From Undaria pinnatifida (lineage: Eukaryota > Sar > Phaeophyceae > Laminariales > Alariaceae), in the NCBI GenBank assembly GCA_012845835.1, contig JABAKD010000018.1:7974701-8038700 (forward strand): a stretch of 64,000 bases of DNA, given 5' to 3'. The notes under the pieces were generated by a model, which ran no database searches, was not told the origin of the DNA, and saw nothing but the letters and a program-made list of their open reading frames with translations. This document shows, in pieces, positions 31,917-43,900 of this stretch (its first letter is position 1; each line of letters begins with the position of its first letter). Made by a program: the position numbers and the translations under genes.

Positions 31917-34900
31917 CTGAGAAAGTCCCAGCGCCGACATATAAAAAGAGTAACGGGTTTCAACAAGGGAAGGGGGAACGAGGCAGGGAGGGGAGAGGGG
32001 CGGGTATAGAAAAGCCAGAACGGTTTTCAAAGGTGGAAGAGGAAACAACGGGGAGGGAGAGAAAAGGGGAAGGGGGGTAGACGAGACGCGAGGTGGGGGA
32101 TGGCGGGGGCAGAGAAGGGGGAAAGGCGAGGAGGGGCAGGGAGGGCGGGCGGAGGGACGGGAAGAAGGGAGAGGAGGAAAGGAAGGAGTGGTGACGACTA
32201 AGTTTTGAGGGTAAGAAAGGGGGCGGGTGACACATTATTAATGTATTTGGAGGGGCGCAGGGGATTAGCTTCGAGGGGTGGCGGGGGCGGAGAGGGTGAC
32301 GCGTGGTGGAATTGTGAGGTTGGGGAGGAGAAGAGGAGAGTTTCCTCGAATTTCTTCTGAGAATCTTGGTACGGGTAAGAGCTTACCTATGCTCTGCGTA
32401 TTAGGTTGGAGTCGGTCATTGAGGTAACGGAGCTACTGTATTTTGCCTTGGTTTTTTAAGCTGCCCCGGTACCTTAGAATACAAGCAGAGCTTCCGCAAA
32501 GTGTCCCAGATGTCATTTGTTTACCGTGGGAAAAGTCGCAAGAAATCGATGTGATCTGTCTACAGAAAAAGTGCGTATGAAAACGTAAAACGCAAACTGC
32601 CAGCACTTCGATTTAAACACCTCGATGTTTGCAAACAATAAATGCCCGTCTCGTACAAAACCAAACCTCGTATCGTGGTGAGTTTGGCGCCCTTTCGCAA
32701 AAACCTCCACTCACCGACTTATGGAACACGTGACTGCAACTCAGCAGTAATCTTGTCCGCCGCTCCGCGCCGCCACCTCCCCGCCGCGGACGCCCGCGGC
32801 TTTTTTTTGTCGAAACGACACGCGTCTCGTTAGAAGTTCCTGGTGCTCGCCGTTTCGACTCCGTTGACGTACCCCGTGGTGAATGTGGCGCGATGTCACC
32901 ACCAACACCACCGCCGCCACCGCCGCCTCCGCCAACACTAACACCACCGCCACCACCGCCACCGCCGCCACCACCACCCCCACCAATACCAACACAACCA
33001 CCGCCGGCGCCACCACCACCTCTGCCAACGCCAACACCGCCGCCGCCGCTACCGCTACCACAGCCACTAACACCACCACCACCACCACCATCAGAACCAC
33101 CAATAACACCAACATCAACACCACCATCGCCACCGCCACCACCATCACCACCACTACCATTACCACCACCACCACCACCACAACCATCACCACCAACACC
33201 ACCACCATCACCACCACCACCACCGCCGCCAACACCACCAACACCACCAACACCACCACCAGGGATAGCCTCCATGGCGCACATGCAAATGGGACACTCA
33301 TCCTCCCCCCTGATCCCCGCTTGTCGACATGCCTCCTTCCACTTTTGTGCGTCACCGCCGCTGCTGGTGTCGACAGCAGAGGAAGAATTTTCCATTAGGC
33401 TTCCCCGTTCCGAAGTAGATCGCGTTCCCGCAGGCGCTGATTGGCCGAACACTTGTCTGCTGAAGGCCAGACCCTGGTCAAACTCATGGAATAGTCTGAA
33501 GAACAAGCCAGCAATACGTGCAGCAAAAAAATAGGTCCGTCAAGTCCAATTCTGTGTGCATTGACTATTTTCCTGCAGAAACGACAGCATCTCGATAAAT
33601 ATTCTACTACAAGCGGCAACGATCCCAAGCTAATACCAAGTTGGATGTCCCCCAAAAAAGATGGGTGTCGTTGTAAACCGTTTTTTTTTATCAAGCCTTG
33701 TTCCAAGCTGTCTATCCACAAAGGTCCCAAAGACGTGGGTGCAGTTACAAAAGTTTTTTTCCCCCACGTTGACTATTTTCCTGCGAAAACGACAGCATCT
33801 CGATAAATATTCTACTACAAGTGCAACGATCCCAAGCTAATACCAAGTTGAATGTCCCCCAAAAAAGATGGGTGTCGTTGTAAACCGTTTTTTTATCACG
33901 CCTTGTTCCAAGCTGTCTATCCCCAAAGGTCCCAAAGACGTGGGTGCAGTTACAAGAGTTTTTTTCCCCCACGTTAACTCCGAGTATTTCGTACAATGAT
34001 TTTTTGCTACAATACTTCCGAGTAGTTTAGTCTGTTCCCCGAAACGTGGGAGCCGTGGTAGAATGGGTCAAGCGCTGGGGCTGTGAAATGGATGGACTTG
34101 ACCTGACGACCTGATACTACTTCGTTGGGTAGCGAAGCAAGCTGACTGGCTGACTTTGCTTTATTTTTTATTTTATTTTTATTTTCTATTCCGTCCTCCG
34201 GCGGATGGGGAATTAAAAAAAAGCTCAAGCTCACCACACTGCAACCTATTTTTATATATGTCGTGTGTCAGTTCAACCCATCTACATCCGCAAATTCAGC
34301 TCTATCTAGCAGGCGTATCCTCCGGTTCCCGTGGTAATGACAGCCTTAATCTTTATCGATACTCAACACATACCGCGAGGCACAAGCGCACCAACCAGAC
34401 ACAAAAATCGCGGAACTCCGCTAAATACTACCAACAAACCACAGTCTCTATGGTATCTAGTTGACTAATAACTCCTGTAGTCGGCGACTTTAGGCAGCCA
34501 ACTCACCCCCTCTTATATATATATGCCGTTTCATACAGTACCTGCCTAAGGAGTCTTCCCGACCCTCCAAAACGGCCGCCATTCTCGCCGTTTTTATTAT
34601 GTACCAGCAGGATTAAGTGTGGCGCCCGCCGCTGAACACGATTTATCAATCCAATTTCCTTAAGGGGGTTCCAAAACGTGAGCCTAGCGTGCTTACTAGG
34701 GGGTCTTTGCTACCCGACAATGTGCAGAACGAGCTTCAACGTCGGCCATTCACAAACAACCTTGCCCAGAAAAAAGCAACAAATAAAACGAAGGAAACCA
34801 AAAACGGAGACTTGTTGGACATACAGTAGGTATATATATATACAGCGGGCACCCCGATTTAAGAGCGCCCCATGACAAGCCGAAACATGCGCTCTTAACT

Positions 34901-37900
34901 CCAAAGATCTTTTATCTGTAGTGAGAAATACATTCCCAGTAACCTTTAGTGCTATCCACCTCTCTGCATGAGGCGGATACGTACGAGATACAAGTACGAG
35001 CGACAGTAGATCCTCCGGCGGAGAGCTGGGGAGAGGTTCGTCACGAGAGGAGTAGGAACGCTCGGTAAAAAGCAACCGCACCACCATGCCCGAGCACCTA
35101 CACTTTGGTCTACAACTTGAACGGTCTATACGTATGTAGGCGTGGCTTTGCGAGGATATGCCGGACATGCCGAGTTGCCCGCTCTTAACTGCCGAATGTT
35201 CTCAACTTGGGTGCTCTTTAATCGAGGTACCCACTGTATGCATCTGCGAGATTCGAACCCACGACAAACACTTGTTGGTTATGTTATACTTCGTATAACA
35301 CTACCCTCTGTTAATATGCCAGACAGCCACGTGACTTAGTGGTCTATTGGATAGTGCTATTTATAACGAGCAGACCTACCGGCGCGTCTACAATATACTG
35401 TACCTGTCTATGGAGTCTCCCCGACCTTCCAGGACAGCCGCTAGTTCCGCCGCTTTATCTGCCGCCTGCCCGTTCAAAAAACGCCTCCGCATTTTGGCAT
35501 CCCCTAACCCCGCGGCGTAATGCTTGCGGAGAAGAACGAGGAACTCCCGCCGGGCTTTGTGTCGACGGTAGGCGCTCTGTAGGCGGCGCGCGCATCCTTG
35601 ACGCCATGCAATAGCCCCTGTTTGTTTTTGAATGTTTGTTTTGGTTTTGGTTTTGGTTTTGGTTTTGGTTTTGGTCTTTGATATCCACATACGGGTCAAT
35701 ATTTATTGAGCTAACCGTATAAAACTCAATCTCTCGCTGTCCTGCTCACAAATTCAGCAAAATGTATGTAAAATAGAGAGAAACATAATTATACGCAGGC
35801 CAGCATCCCAACATCAACAGGCCATGCGCACACGATGGACTCACACAGTCGTCGCGCACACAGACACGAGCGAGCGGTTCGGTTCGGTTCGGTTCGGTTC
35901 GGTTCGGTTCGGTTCGGTTCGGTTCGGTTCGGTTCGGTTCGGTTCGGTTCGGTTCGGTTCGGTTCGGTTCGGTTCGGTTCGGTTCGGTTCGGTTCGGTTC
36001 GGTTCGGTTCGGTTCGGTTCGGTTCGGTTCGGTTCGGTTCGGTTCGGTTCGGTTCGGTTCGGTTCGGTTCGGTTCGGTTCGGTTCGGTTCGGTTCGGTTC
36101 GGTTCGGTTCGGTTCGGTTCGGTTCGGTTCGGTTCGGTTCGGTTCGGTTCGGTTCGGTTCGGTTCGGTTCGGTTCGGTTCGGTTCGGTTCGGTTCGGTTC
36201 GGTTCGGTTCGGTTCGGTTCGGTTCGGTTCGGTTCGGTCCGGTCCGGTTCGGTTCGGTTCGGTTCGGTTCGGTTCGGTTCGGTTCGGTTCGGTTCGGTTC
36301 GGTTCGGTTCGGTTCGGTTCGGTTCGGTTCGGTTCGGTTCGGTTCGGTTCGGTTCGGTTCGGTTCGGTTCGGTTCGGTTCGGTTCGGTTCGGTTCGGTTC
36401 GGTTCGGTTCGGTTCGGTTCGGTTCGGTTCGGTTCGGGTCGGGTCGGGTCGGGTCGGGTCGGTTCGGTTCGGTTCGGTTCGGTTCGGTTCGGTTCGGTTC
36501 GGTTCGGTTCGGGTCGGGTCGGGTCGGGTCGGGTCGGGTCGGGTCGGGTCGGGTCGGGTCGGGTCGGGTCGGGTCGGGTCGGGTCGGGTCGGGTCGGGTC
36601 GGGTCGGGTCGGGTCGGGTCGGGTCGGGTCGGGTCGGGTCGGGTCGGGTCGGGTCGGGTCGGGTTGGGTCGGGTCGGGTCGGGTCGGGTCGGGTCGGGTC
36701 GGGTCGGGTCGGGTCGGGTCGGGTCGGGTCGGGTCGGGTCGGGTCGGGACGGGTCGGGTCGGGTCAGGTTAGGTCGAGTCGGGTCCGGGCAGGGCGCGTC
36801 AGGTCGGGTCGAGTCGTGACAATTCTAATTACACGTACGTGAGCTGTGAGTTCGACCCAATTGAGTGGTCGATGCTCAACTTTGCAAGCTGTGTGATACG
36901 TCGGCCGCGCGTGTCCTACCTGTGTTGTGAAGAATACTAAGCTCTGAACGCGTTATGCTGGTTGCAGACGTTTTCGATTTTGGTTTCTCTTGGTTTTCTT
37001 CTTACGCGGAAATGCTTGTGAATTATCGAGTTTGAAACTTATGCCGCACTTTGCCGGATGCCAACAATGATTACAATCAAACCGGTTTAAGCGTTTCAGT
37101 GTGTGCACTATAGTAGCTGTAAATTGTCGACGACATGCACAAAAACAATGGCGTCAACAAGTGCGTCAGCTGCGATTCGAGCTTGTGCACTAGCCTTGTC
37201 CTGTTGCCCTCTTCTGGTAGTCGGCTTTCCTGCAGAGTGGGCAACTCCGCTCCTCGGTACGGAGAAACCGCTCGAACGATCGCAGGCACCTGTGATAATT
37301 GCCGTATCGAACAGTCGGTAGTTTTACAAGTGGTAGTAGTAATGTAGTTCATTGGTGGGCTTGTGGGAGTGGGGGTAAGGGGGAAGTGGGCGAGTGGGGG
37401 GGAGGGGGGGGGGGGGGTACTCATTTCATGCTTACCCGTAATATTTTAAGACACTAGACCCTCGCATCCCTTCAATACCGGGAGGGAGCAAGTCGTATTT
37501 TCATCGACCAGGCAGACATCGCGTGCACCAAGTGCGAAGCGCCGTGAGGTGTTCGGCTGGTCGCACGAAGGGTGAGCTGCGTCCTACTACGAACCACTTG
37601 TGAAGCGGACTTCGGCACCTTGTGCACACTTTCTTGAATATCAGATCACAGCTTCTAATGAATCAATTTGTTTCCTGGTATGTGGTCACTTCCGGAGACA
37701 GCTATGGGTAAACCATTTAACTGCCCAGTTGATGCCTTACCATATACACACTACCAGATACGACTGAGCACCCCCCCAAAACAAGCGATTTTCTTTAACG
37801 CGCGTTTCATGGCTGCTCGACACGAGGAAGGATGCCATGAAAAACATAGCTTCATATATTTTCTTGTATGGAAAGGGGCGCCGTATTTCAGGAAATACGG

Positions 37901-40900
37901 CCGGGAACTGGTTTCAAAAACGGCGATTTCGTTAAAGAAACGTTGGGGGGGCTAGCATAGAACGACCCGTACGTGACATCATCCCCCATGCGCGGATGTA
38001 AGGTTCTACACTCCGCACAGTATAACATGACTCGACCACCATCTCGGGTACCTCCAAAACATGAAAACGAGAAAAATAGAAGAAGGACCCTGGTTGCCTA
38101 GCTCACGTATTGAGAGGTGTGTTTTACAGCGTCGTTGCCAACCCACACCTACCGCAGAGGGGGGGTAGTGGGGGGGGGGGTAGGGACGGGGGAAGTGGAG
38201 GCGGGAGTGGGGGGGGGGGGGGGGATCGAGTTGAGGAGGGAATGGGGCGGGGGAGGGAGTCGGGGAGAAGGGAGAGGAGGACAGCGCTGTATGGGGAGTA
38301 TTACTCACGCCCTGTGGAAGACGTGGCTGCAACTTAGGATGACCTGGCTCTTATCTTGGAAGGCTTCTCTGCATATCGGACACGGGGACTCGCCATCTCC
38401 TCTCGCCACTGATTTCGCTTCCAGGGCCCTGCCAGTAGGCATTAGTAGGAAGGAGGGGCGGGGGGGGGGTTACTCATTTGTTGCCAGCCTTAGCCATGTG
38501 ACGATCGACCACGCATTCCGTTTTAGGGGAGGTGTATCGGTGTATCACTGTGGCATGCAGACCAAGGCTGCGGCAGGTAGGGGGGATGTTATGATGGTGT
38601 TATGATGATGTTATGATGACTTTATGATGGTGTTATGATGAGGCTATGATGGTGTTATGTTGGTGTTACGATGACGTTATGATGGTGTTATGATGGTGTT
38701 ATGATGATGATATGATGGTGTTACGATGATGTTGCGATGATGATGTTATGATGTTATGACGATGTCATGATGATGTTGTGATGATGTTACCATGATGTTA
38801 CCATGAAATTATGACGGTGTTACGGTGATGTTATGATGATGTTACGATGGTGTTATGGTAACGTTACGATGATGCTACGATGATCCTATGATGGTGTCAA
38901 ATGATATACCTCCTTTTTCAGTAATATAGTTGAGCCACTGGCACGAATGACTTTGTACCTCACCGACGAAAGCACTTTCGACGATGTGCTTGGCGCAGCG
39001 TAGATAAACTCTCCATGGCGGTTTCATACGACCAATTTAAAACTGCACGAAACCTTACGACCGCAAAGGAACAGGGCCGTCACTCGCGCGAATGACTGAC
39101 GCCGAGCCACCGTAAACACAAAATGACCCCCCCTACTGTAACCTTGGTGTACACGGCCCTGGTCAGAACACACTCGCATCCCTGGAATGCGACGACGGAG
39201 GGGGAGGGGTACGCTTCAGCTTTTGCGAAAGCACGGAACGCGGACCTTGCTCTTCGCCAAGGGTCATTGTGCCTGCATCCCCCGTGTAGATGTACATGCA
39301 GAGGCTTCGATATCGACCACTCACAGCACAGCTCGACCCCAGAACAAGAAGAACAAACCCAATGGTTACAAAAATTTTTTCATGTTTGTCGCCCGATAGT
39401 GGACAGCTTAGGCTTCAGCGTCGATCGGTTACTCACAAAATATCTCCAGCAAGAGAAAGAACACAAAAACTGAGGTTTTTTTACGTGGGAAAAAAAGAAA
39501 GAGCGCGTGTTCTAAGCTTAAATTCCATCCGATACCTACTTGCTGTCCTACTCATGTGTCGAAGAAACTTCGGGCGCTCACTACTCTTGCGGACGCATGT
39601 TAGCACTATTAATAGAGGCCCACCCTTGAAAAAATCGTTAAGCTATACCTGACCCAAAGCTGACTTTCAGAAAAAAAAGCATAGCAAGTATTCGTACGCG
39701 TATGTGACGGTAAAGGTGTACTTTTTTTGTTTCCTGAGGCTCCTCGCTTGAGAAGGACGCGTGCTGAGATAGAGGTGAGAGATGCACCACTTTTTTTTCT
39801 AATACTACCCCTCGATCAGGGAGCTTAAGACCTTTCCCAAAAGCTGTTTTTAGGAGAAAAACTAAACTGCTACCGGATGAACAATCCCATGGCCTAGGTA
39901 CACAACGAGAATCATACAAAATAAAATATTTAATATCCGACGGTTTTTGGGTTAAGGAACCCCGTCATTCAGAAACCATTTTCGCCAAAAAAAGGTATAC
40001 CTCTATCGTAGCACGCGCGTCCATAACGTCACGTGAAAACATGCATATAGGCACATACATGCTACTGATAGCACGGTGGAGCGCGCACCATTTGTTTTTT
40101 CTTCTAGGGCTTCTCCTCGCTTCAAGAGGGAGCTCTACACATACCGCATCCAAGGACCGTTTTGGAGCAAAACTGAAGAGTGTAACCCGATCAACATACC
40201 CCTGGCGTAAGAAAAAAGGCACAATAATAACGCGCAGCACTTACTAACCCGCAATTTATTATGTGGACAGCGGGTTGCCGTTCGATGCTTCTTCGGAAGT
40301 GTATAGGGGGGAGGACTTGGCCCTAGCGGCTGGAGGGGGCAGGGCCAGGAGAACAGGGAGGTACATCTGGCATTCGTAGTTTTTGGTTGTTGGAAACATC
40401 GTTTCACGCCTTCATCTGGATGTTGTGTTCTTTCATCATGTTTTTGGTTGTTGACACTCACGCTACATTGTCAGATGGCAAAATGAAATGATAAGAATGA
40501 CAACATTATTCCGACGATTTCATTAAAAAGTTACGGATCCTTATCATTCAGAAAAAAAAAATAGTAAAAAAAAAAGTGCTGCCTCTCTATCGTAGTCACA
40601 CGCATCTATCTATAAGCGGCTAATAGTGTACATACACCCTAACAGGGGCATCAAAACCGTGTCGGGTGGCTTGTTAGCATAATCGAACAGCTCCGTCAAT
40701 CGATAAAAATTGTCGCGAGTCATCCCGTATGCTTGGGGTGCACCAGATTCTAAGAAGTTTCCGAGCTCTATTGACACGAGGAGCTCAATATATCACCCGA
40801 AGCATGACTTCGAATATGTTCGTTGTTCCCCTACCCCTACCAACATTTCTACGAGCTAGCCCTTAAAAATGATCATGCTAACCGATAGGCCCACGCTTGA

Positions 40901-43900
40901 GGAGCTCAACCCCGGTCAGATCGGTCAGATCGGTCAGATCGGTCAGATCGGTCAGATCGGTCAGATCGGTCTGATCGGTCAGATCGGTCTGATCGGTCTG
41001 ATCGGTCAGATCGGTCAGATCGGTCAGATCGGTCAGACCGGTCTGATCGGTCAGAACGTTTGGCCCAAAAAATGCGACGGTCGAAAACGTTGCTGTAAAA
41101 AAAATCCAACATATCGTGCGATTCCCCATACAGCGCGGGCTGAATAGTTCCTATTACCGGTACAGTGCAGGTAGAATCGCTTGGCAAGACTGGAGCCCGC
41201 TATACTACAGTAATACCAAGTGCGCAGGGGTATAATACCCGATTAATGCCGGTGTTATTGGCTGGCACATACCGGCACTCTGTAGGGAGGTCACCACTGG
41301 ACCACTGCCGTAGCATGCGTCTACTCACCTCCACTCCCCGGAGGTAAGCGTTGGCTCTGGCGGCTCCTCCAGTCCGCGAATTTGCGCTAGCGTAACCCGA
41401 ACCGCGGTCCTCCGGCGCTGCTGTCCCTGACGTCGATCTTCAGGACGTTCGCCGTCGCCGGCGTCCCCTCCTTGCGCACACCCTATGTGTGGCGATGGAT
41501 ATCGGATGTCGGTCGATAGTCGAGTTCGATACGACACGATACCGGCCTTAGCGACGGATATCGAACGACCATCGAGTTCGATATGCGATGCCGATAATCG
41601 TTTAAGGATATCGAACGATAATCGATTCTGATGTACAACACGATAACCGATAATAGTTGATGAGTATCAAAAACGACAAATGATTATACGATAACGATAA
41701 ATGCCTCGTGTCACGATAAAACCCGTGCTACGGCGCAGCAGATATCGATAGAGGCGTGTCGCGGTATAGAGGTACTTTAGCACAACAACTACTGTTTTTT
41801 GGCTTCACTATTTTATGACGGGGGCTCCTCAATCCAAAAATCGTACGGAAGGTTATTCTTGTTTTGCGAAATCTAAGGTTGTTTTTTGGGGAGGTATCTG
41901 GCCAAGTCACCGGACTGATTGTTCATCAGGTTACACTTTTCAGTTTAGTCACAATCAGTTCTTGGGTGAGGTATAGAAGTGGTTCATCAAGCCACCACCC
42001 TCAGAAGGCAGTCAAAAAACTATGTTTCCTGCACCTACACCGTGGCTTTGACCCCTTGACGTCAACCCACCTTAACCAGAATCGACGGAATGCCATTCTC
42101 GTGTCGAAGCATTGAATACATTTTATACCTGTAGGCCCATGATACGGTGGATTTCTTCGTGGGATTGAACCTTTGGTTTACAATGCTAAGAAGTCGCTTT
42201 CTTTTTGGGTGGGCTATGTGGAGCTCCTCAAGCCACCGCCCTCAGAAAGGCAAAAACAGTGGTGGGTGATGTCTCCTCTACCGCAGCATGTGTCAGTGAG
42301 GGACGCTCGCTACGATAGAGGTTCGAGCCGGCACTTTTCGACCTTTTTTTTTTCAGAATGAGGAGACTTCTCAACCCCTTTAGAGCCCCCAAATCCCTCC
42401 CTATACTAAATCCAAGTAAAATTGTCCCCAAAAAGGGGTTCCAGTTGTGAAGGCTTTCACTGCTGGAAAACCCTTTTTTGGCGACAAATTTACTCTGAAG
42501 TTAGTGTAGGGAGGGGTTATTGGGGCTGTGAAGGGGCAATATTCATATAACCCTAAATCGTCGGAACAAATCTGTTCTTGTTTTTCGGTTTGATTTGTTT
42601 TTTGTATGCCTAAGCCCTATTGGGGTCTCCGTTGGGTTGCACCTTCGGTAAACCAGAATCAGTTCTTGGGTGAGGTATTTGATAGAGCTTAACTAGCCAC
42701 CGCCCTCAGAAGGCCAAAACAATGGTTGATGCACCTCTATCGCTGCATGCATGTGCCAACAATGGTTGGCGCTCTTTGGCCTGTATCTGTATCGCTGACG
42801 GATGGAGCTTCTCAACCGCAGGAGAAGTGTACCCAGTGCCGTCAAAACGTTCTTATCCCATCTTCAAATACGATTCGCTATGGACACGCACACCTTAGCC
42901 ACGTACCATGTAATTTTTATTCATCGGGCTTTTTGGCTTCCAATTATGTCTGGAAAGTCAGCCTACGTGTTGCTCTAGCTCCCTTTGATTATATCTCCTG
43001 TTTTCTGGGAAAACATTTGTGGGCGACCGACGCCGTGGCTTCATGCTGCACAGCGGTATCAGTTGGGGAAAAAAAAACATTAAAGCTACAATTCGAATGC
43101 GATTGAATCGAAGCATAACCAACTCAAGTAAAGAGCCTCCGAAAACAAATATGTTCGCCATCGTACCGTAGCGTGCGTCCGCAGGTTCCCTCCCTCTCCC
43201 GCCATTCAGAGGTGACGCTACTCCGTGATGGGGGGGACAGTTAGAACTTCCAGTCGAGAGATTGGCCAAAGCCGTGCTTCTAGATGGGCGTGCTGACCGT
43301 CTGCAAAGAAACGGGCAAGCGACGAAAAACTCACGTCATGTCTGCCGTTTTGATAACTTCGGACGTACAAAAGATGACGGAATCAAGAACACTTATTTTG
43401 AACATCGGCCCGGACTGCTTCAGTATTGGGGGGAGTGCTTGACGGATTTCACTTTCATTTTGCCTTAAAATCGTGGTCTTTTGAGTGGGATACAGAGCTC
43501 TTGAAGTGAGATGCCCCCGAAACAACTTATTTGTGCCTAATTAAAGCCACGGGGGATCGCACAAGAATATTTTGAGTAGGAGCTCGTGTGGAGACATTTC
43601 GCGTACATAAAAATAAAATCACTTGAAAATAGAGTATGGAATCTGCGAACAAGATCCTTCTTTCGAAATTAAAACGAAAATGCAGCAAATATCCAATCGA
43701 ACAGAGCTTTTCAGGTGCTTTTAGCCCTTTTTTGGACTCCATGACTAACCACCCCCTTTTTCGAGTGTCCCTCTCCTTTTCTCCTAAGCCCTCAAACCCC
43801 ACATACGACAGAGTTTTATCATCCGCTTGGTGAGCAGCAAGCTTTTGGTAAAAACCGTTTTTTCATCAGTGATATGTACCCATTGTATTAGGCTCCCGCG

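Noticed and set aside
32893-33534. Proline- and threonine-rich plus-strand ORFs of 171 and 213 residues
   Set aside because: They are antisense of RNF32 exon 6, where the minus strand has RING residues and matching splice sites.
35824-36842. Two 330-residue ORFs of Arg/Gly/Ser/Val repeats
   Set aside because: They are forced by the GGTTC/GGGTC array, whose 5-bp unit has no stop in any plus-strand frame. Several overlapping frames are equally open.
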